Shown: positions 21,226 through 33,417 of the stretch, one piece after another
Numbering within the stretch: position 1 is the stretch's first letter
How the letters are laid out: every line of letters starts with the position of its first letter
NCBI RefSeq assembly: GCF_034702125.1
Contig: NC_085865.1
Location: 45,112,445-45,176,444 of the forward strand
Direction of reading: 5' to 3'
Origin: Engraulis encrasicolus
Taxonomy: Eukaryota; Chordata; Actinopteri; Clupeiformes; Engraulidae
Length of the DNA: 64,000 nucleotides
Notes under the pieces: generated by a model
What the model was told of the DNA's origin: nothing
Database searches by the model: none
Seen by the model: only the letters and a program-made list of their open reading frames with translations
Made by a program: the position numbers and the translations under genes

Positions 21226-23219
21226 AATACACACACTTCACGGGCCGTCACAAGGGCCGTCACAGTGAATGTGCAGAAGTGTATGCCCTAAGGCCTCACT
21301 TTACCCATCAGTCCCCCTGTCCGTCCGTTCCTCTGTCTGTCTGAATCTCCCTCTTCTCTCACATAAAAGACTTAGAGTATTTTTCAGTGATTAACATGCA
21401 GACCCAAAAAATAAATACTTCTATACTGAAAGCAAGTATAAAACATTTTCTTCCTGGTTTTGTACAGCAGGTGATTTTTTTCTCGAACAAAAGGAAACGT
21501 AAAATAATATCAACACCAACAACAAAAAAAACATTCAGACAATGAACACAAACTCAAGAAACGTGAGTTGGGGAAAACGTGGGAATGAGGCAAAGCATTT
21601 TTACAGACTGTAATACGACATGACCAACAGCTGGCAACCTTAACCGGTCAAACAAAAAACAATCTTTTGGCTCGTAGGTTCCTGTGAGTGTGCTGCAGTG
21701 CACTGCTTCCGAACTACTGAGGCTGTACGTCTAATGTCTGGTTTCACACAAAGACAGCTTTGTAAATTAATATAATAAGATAAGATTTGGATTTTTAAAG
21801 CGGTACAGTACATTGGTCTACAAACATGCACCTCCATCCACTTCCAGAATGTCATTTGGCATCACTGCTAAATCTAAGAACTTTTATATAATTTCCTGTC
21901 ACTTGATGTCCCCTGCTGAGGCCTAATCTTCAAGCACCAACCCGTGTCTGTCAATGCTACCAAACCTCTCCAACATGGCTTAATTTACAGTAACTACCGA
22001 AGGTCTCGAAGGCACATCCTCTTCCTGCACTCTTCTCTCTAGCTAGCTAGGCTGGATGAAGCTAGGGTAGCGTGCACAGCGTAGCTTAGTCAAGCGTAGT
22101 GTACAGTAAAGTAAGGCTCATGCAGTCTACTCAGGATCCGTGCTGTCATATTCTACAGAAGCCACAACTACTGATTGACTTTGGACGCACATAAGAAGCA
22201 TTGAACATGCTTGTGGCAAGCAGGCTGAGTCTTAATGCCATTGGTTTTATAGAAATGCGCTGAGAAAAACAATCGACTGCTGAAAGAAAGCGCAGAGAGA
22301 AACAACTAGCCACTTCAGTGAGAAAACACTGCAGCAGGATGTCAGTTACACTTTTGCAGTACACGGAACGGAATGACACAGGAGGCAGGCAGGCGAAAAG
22401 GAAGCGTTCACATAGATTATCCATGGAGTCGGCCGGTTGATAGACAGGGTTATTGCAATTCTAATGGGAATAGGAAGGGGGAAAGATCACCACTAAAAGC
22501 CCTACCAGCCAAACTATTGATTTTTTGGGGGGATTTTTTTTTCCTTTTTACTGGTGACAACACTCTCTCACACAGACACACGCACTCCAACTAACACACA
22601 CACAAACACACAAGAACGCTCTGAGAACACAGACATTGACAACAGCCTCCCTTTGTTTGATATTTTTTGTTTAGTTTTGTTTTTTTGGACATTCACCTCA
22701 GATGAGGAACAATAAACCACTAAAAACCCGTTGCCATGACTGTGTGTGTGTGTGTGGTCCTTGTCCAGACTCCAACAGCAGGTCAGGAAGTCAAGTTAGT
22801 CTGTGGAGGCTCAACAAGGAACCCCAATGAGAAAACACAAATCCAGAAGCAGTTTCGGACAAATAGAAGGACAAGGAGCCTTCCAGTTAATTTTTTTTCT
22901 TGACAATAGGCTCACTTGCCATTACCGTGTTATAACAGTTCTCCTTCCCACAGTTTTGTAAATGCAGTAAATTCCTCAAACGACGCAATCACTCTCCAAG
23001 CCATCAGAGGTTGCTAGAGAGCTGCTTGCCTTCCAGTGTGAAACCTGCTGTCTCCAGGCAGAGCACAGCATTAGACTCCCCTTGAGGAGGTATGAGTTTA
23101 TGTATGTAAATTTGTTTGTGTTTGTGTGGTTTATTCCTTAAAAAAAAGAAACAAAGCCTTGACGCCAACAGAGTCAGTCAGTGCTAGCAGCGACTAGCTT
23201 AGCTTAGCGTTGCGTTGCG
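18853..23219 (-). other. gfod1 downstream region and probable 3' UTR
   Basis: This stretch is poor in transposons compared with its surroundings and directly follows the gfod1 stop codon on the - strand. The part nearest the stop is therefore probably 3' UTR. The only AATAAA hexamer I noticed on the - strand close to the stop is near 23130, which would give a very short UTR, so the true end is unknown. Small CA arrays lie at about 19965-19985 and 21166-21222. The small + strand open frames here lack any family signature. Confidence 0.4.
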
Positions 23220-23948
23220 CTAACAGAAGAGCGACATGCGGCTCCTCCTCATGGCCTCGCTGATGAGGTAGGCGGGGCTGACCTCCGGCTCCTCCCTCAT
23301 CACCTCGATGCTCTGCCACTCGCCGCACTGGTTGGACTTCTTGATGGTGTCCACCACGCACAGCGCGTACAGGCAGTCCTCGAAGGTAGCCGCCATGGTC
23401 AGGGGCCGGCCGTCCCAGGTGCGCCGGTCCTCCTGGCCCTGGAAGGCCTGCCGCACCGCCTGCACCATGCGGATGGTGCCCATCAGGTAGGGCGAGGGGA
23501 TGTCGCTGAAGGCCTTGTCCGGTAAAGACGCGTCGCCTAGTGCCGTGCTGTCCTTCAGCAGGAGTTGCCGACCCCCTTCCCCAGTGTTCTTCTGGCCGTA
23601 GAGGTCGGTGCCGCTCACGGACAGCCGCCCCTCCGTCCCGACGATGATCACCTCCTGGCGGAACTCGCCGGGCACGTTGAAGTTGAGCGTGACGGTGCAG
23701 CATGCGCCGCCGTCCAGGACCATCTGGAAGGTGCAGAAGTCGTCGCTGGTGATCTGGCGTATGCCAGCGATGTGGTCGGTCTGCTTGACGAAGGTCTTGA
23801 GGAAGCCGTGCACCTTGGAAGCGCGCCGGCCCGTCAGGAAGCTGAGCAGGTCGATGATGTAGCTGCCCACCGAGTGCAGGCCGCCGCCTCCCATCAGGTC
23901 ATCACAGCTCCAGTTGTACTTCTTGCCCAGCAGGCTGCCGCCGTGCAC
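23220..23948 (-). CDS. gfod1: Gfo/Idh/MocA oxidoreductase-like protein GFOD1, last exon
   Basis: 242 codons plus TAG on the - strand, entered in phase 0 after the acceptor TTGCAG (reverse complement of 23949-23954). It is the C-terminal alpha/beta domain of GFOD1, recognisable from [57 protein letters not shown] and the C-terminus [23 protein letters not shown]2 differs at all of these. Family members usually bind NAD(P), but the [14 protein letters not shown] region lacks the usual GGGxxxDxGxH pattern. An altered or lost dehydrogenase activity is an inference from that. The exon is intact and GC-rich. The preceding coding exon is 24734-24927. Confidence 0.95.
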   Translation of the reverse strand: MHGGSLLGKKYNWSCDDLMGGGGLHSVGSYIIDLLSFLTGRRASKVHGFLKTFVKQTDHIAGIRQITSDDFCTFQMVLDGGACCTVTLNFNVPGEFRQEVIIVGTEGRLSVSGTDLYGQKNTGEGGRQLLLKDSTALGDASLPDKAFSDIPSPYLMGTIRMVQAVRQAFQGQEDRRTWDGRPLTMAATFEDCLYALCVVDTIKKSNQCGEWQSIEVMREEPEVSPAYLISEAMRRSRMSLFC

Positions 23949-23952
23949 CTGC

Positions 23953-24190
23953 AAACACACACACGCACACACAGACACACATGCGCGCAGACACATGTAT
24001 GCACACACACACACATGTACGCACACACACACGGTCGTGCACGCACGCACACACACACGCGCACACACACGCGCACACACACACGCACAAACACAGACAC
24101 ATGTATGCACACACATACACACACATGTACGCACACACACACGGTCGTGCACGCACACACACAGACATAGACACACGTATACACACGCAC
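23953..24190. repeat. Interrupted (CA)n/(CACG)n array in the gfod1 intron
   Basis: It starts only a few bases from the gfod1 acceptor. A unit containing ACACATGTACGCACACACAC and ACGGTCGTGCACGCAC occurs twice (near 24013 and 24123). This is an internal duplication of about 110 bp. Confidence 0.9.
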
Positions 24191-24625
24191 TGTTTATGAA
24201 GTACATATATATGATACGCTATGTTTATGGCTGTACTGAAAGAAAGTAGCACACAGCAATGACAATTAAGTACCAGTGTAGTCTTCATGCCCCAATGTCT
24301 ATTCAGACACCATTCATTATCATTACTACTGGTCGGTACACTGTACAGCACATTTTTGCATCTCTAAATCATTCCAAACAGCGTAAATAATATTGAAAAT
24401 ACTGCAAAAATACAAGTATATATTGGTACATGAGAATGAGGTTCAGGATGTTTCAATTCTTCAGAATAGCAGGATTAGGAGAGAAAGGGGTGTAAGAATA
24501 GATTGATATTTTACTAATAGCCCACATGTTTAACGTCTCAAATATAATTTCCTTTTTCTCTTGCTTTGTACAATGAAAAAAATCCCACTACAGTATGTAT
24601 ACGTATGTTTAAGCCTGCTTGAGAA

Positions 24626-24628
<3 letters not shown>

Positions 24629-24705
<77 letters not shown>
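24629..24705. repeat. (GT)n microsatellite near the gfod1 splice donor
   Basis: Uninterrupted (GT)n of about 38 units, beginning about 28 bp inside the intron from the donor side of the exon at 24734. Confidence 0.97.
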
Positions 24706-24707
<2 letters not shown>

Positions 24708-24733
24708 GACTGCACGCGTGTCTCCATGGTTAC

Positions 24734-24927
24734 CTGAGCTTCGCAGACCAGCAGCTCCCCGACGTAGCCTTCCTCCACCAGCTCCTTCATGCGCACAAAC
24801 GCCGGCAGGAAGCGCAGCACGTTACCCATGATGCTCAGCAGCTTGGGGTAGTACTGGGCGGCCGACATCATACGGAAGGCATCCAGGGGAGTGGCTGTGC
24901 GGTCGCAGATGACGTTCTTTCCGATAC
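24734..24927 (-). CDS. gfod1: GFOD1, penultimate coding exon
   Basis: Two bases plus 64 codons on the - strand, between the acceptor CTGTAG and donor GTAACC. It encodes [37 protein letters not shown] and [10 protein letters not shown], which continue directly into the VHGG start of the next exon. The DRT in place of the family's EKP-type motif is characteristic of GFOD1. Together the two exons give 306 residues of a protein of about 390. The missing N-terminal Rossmann half (about 84 residues) is not in this window and must lie beyond 64000. The 785-bp intron between the two exons may be an extra, lineage-specific intron. Confidence 0.93.
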
Positions 24928-25150
24928 CTACAGAAAGAGCGATAAGAAAGCAAAATACGAGGAGGTGTGAGACTTCAGCAGCTGGCCTCATGAAAAAATA
25001 AGCACCAGGGGCTTGGAGTGGTTCCAGTCACCCACAAAAAATACAATCAGAGGTTTAGCTCGTCTAGGGACCCACTGGCCATTATAGAGCCACCAAAAGC
25101 ACAACAGTCTTGAAGAGAAAAAGTGAGCACGGTATTCTGTTTTAAACCGC

Positions 25151-25521
25151 AGGTTCAAACTCAAATTGACTGAGGGCCAAAATCTAAATCTGGAACAAAG
25201 TCGTGGGCAGAACTAAATTTGTGACTAAAATTGTGTGTGCATACACTTGTAATTTAGTTTAATTTCATACACATTATTTATTTCCGATCATGTGGTTGTT
25301 CAAATGTGCCTGCACATATTGTGTTGCATATGAGTGTAAGCAGTTTCATTGGCCTGAGCCCACTCACGTTGACACACCAAATTTCATATCCAAGTCTTGT
25401 TATGCTATGTATTAATGGATGCGGGCCGACAGTAATCCACTTTTGAAATGATCTTGTGGGCCAAATAAAATGACTCCGCAGGCCAGATTTGACCCCCGGG
25501 CCTGTGTTTGACATCGCTGCT
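25151..25521. mobile_element. hAT-like element, degraded
   Basis: Left end CAGGTTCAAACTCAAATTGA with GAGGGCCAAAAT and right end GGGCCTGTGTTTGACATCGC form a diverged inverted repeat of the CAG...GTCAAAC type common in fish hAT MITEs. The target duplication is unclear. Confidence 0.45.
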
Positions 25522-26329
25522 TTAGGACATTACATAAACACACATTAGGGAGGTGGGACAGAGCAGTCTGGGCAGCCTACTGGAGACTGTTTACCCCAAC
25601 CCCCATGACTCACATCAAGAAGCACTTGAAACTACACCAATTATGATGAACAAATGTTATTGTTATAAAATAAATGTTGATGTGGACTGTGGTCATAAAC
25701 CACATACACACCCACATACACTACTACACCCAGGCAAATGCGGAAAATGAAGGAAAGCGAACAGGAGTCAATGTTTGTGCGTGTTTGTGTTTAGCTGCTG
25801 TAGCTACCGTCAGTGGGTGTGTAATAAATTCCTCTGGTAGGCCTGAGAATCCCTCAGACCGCCAGCATTGCACAACAACTACTTGACATGTCTGCACCTT
25901 TAAGCCATGACCCATGAATGCCAAACAGCATGTAAACAAACACCTCCACCACCCAAGCCAAGCAGAGAGGTGTGGAGGGGAAGCAGTGACGAACTGGGCT
26001 AAGTTTCTCCAACTGGGTCGGCACGGCAGTAAATTAAGGTAAGGCTCCAACTGCGCCTGTGCCTCCATTGTTCTGTGGCCCAGCTCAGAGGAAATGGCGA
26101 CACCCCTCCCCATTCCATGCGTGAAGGTAGCAGGGCTGAACTGGGATCGAACAACAGCCCGGGCATTTATGATGTAGACCAGCGCCTCACACAGCAGACT
26201 TACCACAAGATCATGATTAGCGCAGTCCACTGTCTAGATCAAAAATGCACCAATGGGCCATACCATCTAAATGGTGAGCTGGTCTCGAAGGGACAAAACA
26301 ACAACAACAACAAAACAAAACAACAGCAC

Positions 26330-26396
26330 CGGCCTGTGAGGACTGACAGCCCACCGGGAAAATGCCCTGTATGCCAGATTACCGATCCAGCCCGTG
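26330..26396. mobile_element. Fragment of the MITE family seen at 13706
   Basis: CCCACCGGGAAAATGCCCTG then CCGATCCAGCCCGTG matches the right end of the element at 13706-13940. The other end was not found. Confidence 0.4.
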
Positions 26397-27122
26397 AAGG
26401 TAGTAAATAACCAGCCCTGTGGACCGGCGTTTGAGTTAAGCGCCGGTATTCAGAACCACCATTGCCATCATAATTACCGTCATTTGGGAGGGGCAGGAAG
26501 ACTTTGACAAGAAAGTAATGTCAGTCCAGTGGAGTGCATTCGAATTAAAAGCCATTTCTTCGCCACCACCACCCATACTGCCAGAGTCCTGTCGATACGG
26601 CCTACCCGTCAAGATGAGCTACACAGCGCAACTCTGTTAGGTGGTTGGGATTAGGTTAACAGGCTATTGGAATCTTGTTTTGATGAAGCAGCCCATTTCG
26701 ATAGAACAGCTTTTCTTGTGTATGACTGTCACTGAGCTACCTGTCCAGTTCAGCTACCAAGTCTTAACAACACAGTAGCACCCCCTAGTTGTTGGGCATT
26801 ACGTAAACACAGCACATTTCTACAAAGCAGCGAAATTCGACAACAGAACGGCAGCATTACATTATTGCGATCAGCGGCAGCATTCGGGAGGGGCAGGAGG
26901 AACGCAATGCAACGCAACGCAACGCAGCGCGGCTGACAAGAAAACAGGGTCACGCCGCGACACTTCAAAGGAGAGCTAATTAACAGCTTCCTCTCTCCTC
27001 CACAGCAGCAGCAGCAGTAGCAGCAACAGCAGCAGCAGCAAAATCCCCCCTGTGCTGAGGAGCTCTGCAACTCTGCTGAATATTACATGACTCTCAATGA
27101 GGTGGCGAGTGTGTGTGTGTGT

Positions 27123-29168
27123 GCAGCGGCGTGGAACAGGGGGGGAAAACCCTGACTCATTCTTAGGGCCCAGACCACTTGGGGGGCCCACCGGGGGCCC
27201 TCCCATGGAAAATATTTTTCTTCTTTCATTTTTTTAAACATTATTTTAAAAATAATGTCAATACATGTTGGTAATTTATGTAATTCCAATGTTCTCTGGA
27301 AATACATCTGTTGAATTGGATATACTAGCCTGCAAATCGGCTATATTCTATATCAGACACCCCCATTATCACGCATTGGTTTAGTCCGCCCTCTCGCGGA
27401 CTTTTGATTGTACAATATGCGGAATCAACACTCACTCACGTCATTATTAGGCATTAAACGCAGCAGCCGGTTAGCAATGAAAGACTTCTAAAACACCAGG
27501 CTTTCACAAAAAGAATAGAAAGGCAAGAGAGATAGGGGAAACAAAATGAAGGAAAGCAACTGCAGCTGATTTCTTGCAAGAAAGGTGAGCCCAAATGTCA
27601 AAATTACAGCCTACAAAGTAGGATACCTAACTATCCCATTCCCATTCCGTGTGGCCTTCTGTGATAGCCGATGTCAAATGAAAAAAAGAATCTCATTTTG
27701 TTGGCTATCATTGTGAACCCATATTTGTCTTTGATAGGCCTATATTCATAACAAGTGTCCCAAAAGACCAACATGGGTCGATGTTGGTTCAAATATCCAA
27801 ATGATAGCAAAGCCTATTTGTAAAATGAATCCCACTCAATTTCAGAAAATGTCACGAACGTGAAGATGCCCCCTGTCGCAGCAGGTGCAAATGGTGTGAA
27901 CTTGAGAGTAGGTGAGCCTATTTTAGCTAATATCCTAGTCTTGAAGAAAAGCGGTTTCTCAACCGGGTGCAATGCTGCCCGCCCTGGTCATCAAATTTGC
28001 AGATTGATTCTGTCGATATTAGTCGACCTCATATTCATCAGTTGCCAATGTCAAGGTGGCGGCGTGAACAGCTGTCAGTCTTGAACCTTCATTCTGATTT
28101 TATTTTGCGGTCTCAAAGCTCTGGTTACTTGGCCATGTCTCTGACCATCTGACAACGCCCGTTATAGCTGAAGTGTGGTAAAATAATGACGAGATTTTGA
28201 CGGGGCACCAGTCTGCGTTTTGAATGTTGCTGACGCCATTCTAATCTGCGCAAAGCGCAAGAGATGACCCTGTTTGCATAGCGCAAGAAAAGAGGCAGAG
28301 TAGCCTACCTACCTCCGTGCTGAGCAGGTAGCCTATCTGCATTGAGTGCTCATGAAAATTACAAGATAGGCTACTGTGAAATAGTTACTGGCCCATTTAA
28401 ATCTGAAAGTATATGTAGTAGCCCAATAAATAATGTTTTCAAAGAAATAAATAGTCTAGGCTATAGCCTAACTAGGTTCGGGGTGCCCTGACTTTCAAAG
28501 GTTGAGCGACATCAAATGCAAAGAGCGTTTTGTTCTATTTAGGCTACTCTGCTTTACCGCAGGTTTTAAGCGACATTTCGAAGTCAGCTTCTACCAGTAG
28601 CCTAGGCACAGCTGATTCTCTTTTCCTTGCTCTCCCAAACACTGATACGGGCAAACGTGACGTGCGTGCGGGGCTGTGCAAGTGAACGAATGTGCGCGCA
28701 AGCGCCTGTGTTTCTGTTCAGCGATGCACATTGAAGAAAGTACAGTTCAACATATCAATGTCTCGTGTGTCCATAGTGCACAAAACAGTAGGCTGGAAGC
28801 ATTGTGAAAAGAAATGTATCAGTCTCTTTCCTCCCCCTCACACCATAGTGATGAAGTGATTAAATGTCATCCCTATGAATATGATAGCCTACTTTTCATA
28901 ACTGGTAATGTGAAAGATTAAGACATTTTATATTTTTAGTATGTCTATTGTGTCATATGATTGAAGATGAGAATGATTCAAGTGAAGGAGAGGAAAGCAT
29001 AGAGGGGTATTTTGAGGAAGGCAAGAAGGATGACAATATCAGGAGGTAGGCGCGCGCACGGGGGGGGGGAGGTGGTGGTGGTGGAGGGTTTGGGTAGGTT
29101 GGGGTGTGTGTAGGGGGGCCCATGGAAGAGGTTGTTCCTAGGGCCCCAAATTTGGTGCTACGCCCCTG
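27123..29168. mobile_element. Candidate 2-kb hAT-like DNA element
   Basis: The left end starts CAGCGGCGTGGAAC and continues through a TTAGGGCCCAGACC block. The right end, reverse complemented, starts CAGGGGCGTAGCACC and has GGGGCCCTAGGAAC. Both ends lie in GT repeats, so an 8-bp duplication cannot be scored. A CAA/CAG-repeat stretch precedes the left end. The interior has small open frames and one acidic segment near 28960-29046 but no recognisable transposase. Confidence 0.4.
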
Positions 29169-29969
29169 TGTGTGTGTGTGTGTGTGTGCGCGCGTTTGCG
29201 TACGTGTGTGTGTGTGCGCACGTACGTATGTGTGCGAGGAATGAGGATGCAGCATTTCAATGGAAGCTGAAGGGCCAACAGAAAACACTCTTCTTCACAA
29301 CTGTCAAAAAGGATTAACTGAGGAGCTCCGATTGGCGTGGCCATCAGTGGAACAAGGCCAAAGCAGTCAATCCAGAGAGGCTAATGGCTGATCCCTAATA
29401 AATTCAATGGTTTCTCTTTCTTCCATCTCCAGTTACTGATGCAGGCTTCCTCAGAAGAGCCTGTCCCCTTCCAATGCAGATTATGCCAATGCAGATTATA
29501 AAAACCCTTCCTTTATCCACAGTCAATACCGCTCACATGCCAACCTGAGAAGAGCCTTTGCATATCAATATTTCAGATTAGGATAGGGCAGTGGCGGGTG
29601 TTGGGGTGGTATCAATTCTACCCCTGATACGTCTGGGGGCTCATACAGGACAGCGTGACATGATGTGATATTGGCATTGCAATCACACAGCACACCGCAG
29701 CACAAAGTGCACAATGCATCTGCACTTAATCCACTGAGTCGGGAGTAACCATTACAATGCAATGTCAATGCGTGGGAGTGGTGTCACTCATAGGCTACCT
29801 GCTACATTTATTGACGCAAAATGTCTGAGAAATCATGTATGTGGAGAAAGCCCACGGTTCAGTTTCTCATAATCCCTGAGACATGCATTAGGCTTTACAG
29901 AATCAATGACTCCATGATGTTCATGCCTGCTCTAATGTTGTGTTGTCTGTGTTTACTATATCGGTATGT

Positions 29970-30807
29970 AAGCCTGTCACGATATACGATAAGTCAATAA
30001 ATCGGACGATAACTTTTTACAAGAACGATCACTTTTCTGGCCCCGATAAGTAACGATAAGTTATTTGCGAGATGTTTTGTTTTCCCTCTCTCCCTTTCTC
30101 TACCGTAGCCGGAAGACTAGGATAGCGCGTTATAGGCCAACGCAGCGCAATGACGCTTAAATGTTAGTGTAATTTTAAGTTTCAGTGCAGTTCTGGTTGG
30201 GAAAAAGTGCATTGATCTGGCTACTTGCGTCTTTGAAATAGAACGCTGGTGTTCCCGCGCGTCGCTTATAAGCCTCGACAAAGAATCAGCGCTAGAGACT
30301 CTAGGAGCGCAATATTCTTCCAGTCTCAGTCAGCGTATCTGCAACATTCCTCAGAGAGGGAAATGAACAGCTCCAACACGGCGGCAAATGTTCATTTTGA
30401 AATATGCGCAGCAACCCAATATCCACGACGAAGACGTGTTTGTGCAAACATGAAATAGTGGTGCCGTCGCGACAAACTTGCTCTGAGGCTGTTATTTTAA
30501 ACCTCGCCGAGTTTCCACTATTATTTCAATGCGCCTCCTACCCCGACGTTCGTTGTCTGTTCTTTTTGTGATTTTCGCTATATTTCTTGTTTATTTAGAC
30601 CTAACAATATGAGTAGGCAGTCCGCAAGCAAATCATGAAGATAAGATTTGTGGATTTAAATCTGTCACACCAGGAGAATGTGAACGGTTGAGCGCGCTAC
30701 AGGGGAAACAGAGGCATGGCGACTCATAACTCATAAGAATCAATGTATGGGCGTTCATAAAGGACTTTAAAGTGCGCCGAATTGCAACTTGTTCCGGTCC
30801 AGGGTCT

Positions 30808-30856
<49 letters not shown>

Positions 30857-31507
30857 GAAACTTGTGCATCTGTTCATGCTCTTTTGCTTTTTGCTGATGT
30901 TGAAATGCCTTTAACAGGGCTGATTTGGGTTTTGACTGACAATTAGCTAGTAACAACGTGCATTTGTTTGAAATAAGCTGTCTAAGTAATAATTTGTGAA
31001 TTAACAATACCCCACCAGTAGGTTATTTTACATCACACCATGGATAGGCCTATAAGCCATTCAGTGTGCTTGAGAAAGATAAATAACAGATAATGTTATT
31101 TATTTTAGTTAAAAAGACTATATAACTTACCTTCATAATAAATACAAAAAAGCCTATTTAGAGCCTATTGTGCTCCATGAGGATGTATTTAAAAACATAT
31201 ATCCCCCGCCGTGATGCTTTAAAAATGTGAAGGGGTGTAGTCACATTTTTATTGCATTTTTACGTCATTATATTGTTTGACACATTTCTTCTTGGAGCAG
31301 GCGTCAAACTTAATTATTTAAACCTCTGAGTCTGCTGGCCCAAATGTTACATTCAATGTTTCAAGAAGGAGGCCGCACCTTGCATAGCAGTGTTTTTTAT
31401 TGCAAATTATATTGTTTGAAAATGGCGAGAGAGACAATATTATCGATTATCGCGATAATTTCTTGTTATCGTTATCGTCTGGCAAAAATTGTTATCGTGA
31501 CAGGCCT
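29970..31507. mobile_element. Candidate 1.5-kb DNA element (GCCTGTCACGATA termini)
   Basis: Left end AAGCCTGTCACGATATACGA and right end GTTATCGTGACAGGCCTA are inverted repeats, each continuing into ATCG-rich subterminal sequence. The interior includes a (GA)n array at 30809-30854 and GC-rich sequence at 30230-30480. No transposase is recognised and no clear target duplication was seen. Confidence 0.5.
30809..30854. repeat. (GA)n microsatellite
   Basis: Pure (GA)n of about 22 units inside the candidate DNA element. Confidence 0.95.
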
Positions 31508-31789
31508 AGGTGCGAAGATGGCTGTGGGCCAGTGACGCCACACAGCTGGCTGAGGCAGTGCATAATGATGACACCAGAGCTCAAGACAGGCACGCTGGGG
31601 ATGAGGTCACCGACTCCATGACCTTTAACCTGTGCACCTGTGCGAGATTAATTGGACGTCTGTCAGCAGGCCGTAAATTGAGCAAACGACGACTGGGCAA
31701 GGGGTTAGACACACAGCACACACAGAGTGACGACAGGTTCAGTGAAGTGGTGGGAACAACCAACACTGCTGTTCTGAAATCCTGACACA

Positions 31790-31935
31790 CACAATACACA
31801 CACACACAATCAATGACGCACACAATCCAAGATAGACACACTCAGAGACAGACAGACACACACACACACACACACAAACACACACTCAAAGACGCACACG
31901 TGCACACCGCACTGTCCACACACGTGCACATATTT
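31790..31935. repeat. Interrupted (CA)n region
   Basis: CA-rich sequence with GACAGACAGA interruptions. Confidence 0.8.
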
Positions 31936-32124
31936 GCACACACACTACATCAAGAGATCCCCTCTCTTCCAAAGAGATCCAGTGGGCAACACTCAGCAGA
32001 CCTTGGGAACAAAAAATAAAACAAAAAACAAAGCAAAAAAAGCAATGAAAAAGAAGCATGACTCTTTCTTTACAACAGACTTGACAGGTCAAAACCTTTC
32101 CTCCACAGATGCCCATTGCAGACC

Positions 32125-32216
<92 letters not shown>

Positions 32217-32250
32217 ACGAGGAAGAGGGAGAGGGAGAGAGAGAGAGAAT
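32125..32250. repeat. (GA)n microsatellite
   Basis: About 43 GA units followed by GAGGACGAGGAAGAGGGAGA-type imperfect purine sequence. Confidence 0.95.
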
Positions 32251-33159
32251 GAAACATGGTCGCCAGCTAATCTGCCAGCGGCTTCCCAGTGACAGACCCC
32301 TAGCAAGCCACCCTCACTAGCCGGGGAATTAATCTCTCTCTCCGCTGTGACTGACCCACTTCTGGAGTGCAATAAAGAGGGCGGGGAGCAGGAGAAGAAC
32401 ATTACAAAAGGAGAAGAGGATAGGAAGAAAAGAAACGGGGTGGTGGAGGTGGAGGTGGAGGAGGAGGAGGAGAAGGAGTGAAGACGGGAGTGTTGGTGAG
32501 ACTGTAGATGAGTGTTGGTTTCTGGAGGGAGAAACAGGAGGAGAAGAGAATGGAGTGGAGAAGTAGAGTTGGTGGGGTGGAGTGCAGACAGCAGAGGCAG
32601 ATGTGGTATTGGTGGCTGAGGGCAAGTAAGTACGGAAGTACATTTTATTTATAAAGAACATTTAAAAACAGTGCAAACTGACCAAAGTGCTGTACAGTGT
32701 CTGGTTAGAACAATGCTAATAAATATATAAATGAATAAAAGTAATAAAGCATATTTAATGGAATAGGGGTGGGATTGGTGGGGACTCGAGGGGTGGTGGT
32801 GCTGTGGCTGTATTGTAGAATAGTTTGGGGGCATCAACCTCTGAGGTTGAATGTGAGAGAAGAAGTCAAAATCTCAAGGCTAGTTTAATGAAAAGGGAAG
32901 GTGGAGGTTTGGTGGAGAGTCGGTGGTGTAGTCTGTGTATGTGTGCGTGTGCGTGTGCTAGTGTGTGTGTGTGTGGTATGGATGAGGGGGTGGTGGTGGT
33001 AGTGAAGTACAATGGGTTGAAACAACAACCTCTGAGGGCAAAAGTAAGAGGAGAAGCCAAAAGTATTAGCTCTAGCAGCAACCGGACTACATAGAAGAGA
33101 GAAGGGTTGGAGGTGGGCTGAAGACAAGAGTGGTGTGCTGAGGCAGTGGGTATAGAGTG

Positions 33160-33417
33160 CAGGGCCCCCGCTAAACATAAGCAGAGTTTGCATAGTGCTT
33201 AGGGCACCAACTAGTGTTTGGGGCACCAACCACTTTGCCCCCACAATTTGGCCTTCTTAAATTGAGATTGATTAAAAACGATGAAAAAAATACTGAATTA
33301 CATTACAAAACATACATTTCATAGTTAGTAGATTACAGTATTATCATTACTTAATTATGAGGGGGGGGCTCCTGACCAGATATGCTTAGGGCCTCTAAAA
33401 CCTTAGCAGCGGCCCTG
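33160..33417. mobile_element. hAT-type MITE (CAGGGCCCCCGCTAA family)
   Basis: Left end CAGGGCCCCCGCTAAACATA and right end CCTTAGCAGCGGCCCTG are inverted. The flanks ATAGAGTG and GTAGAGTG match at 7 of 8 positions. AT-rich interior, non-coding. Confidence 0.7.

Noticed and set aside
23565..24170. 201-codon + strand frame over gfod1
   Set aside because: Antisense shadow of the gfod1 exon continuing into a CA array.
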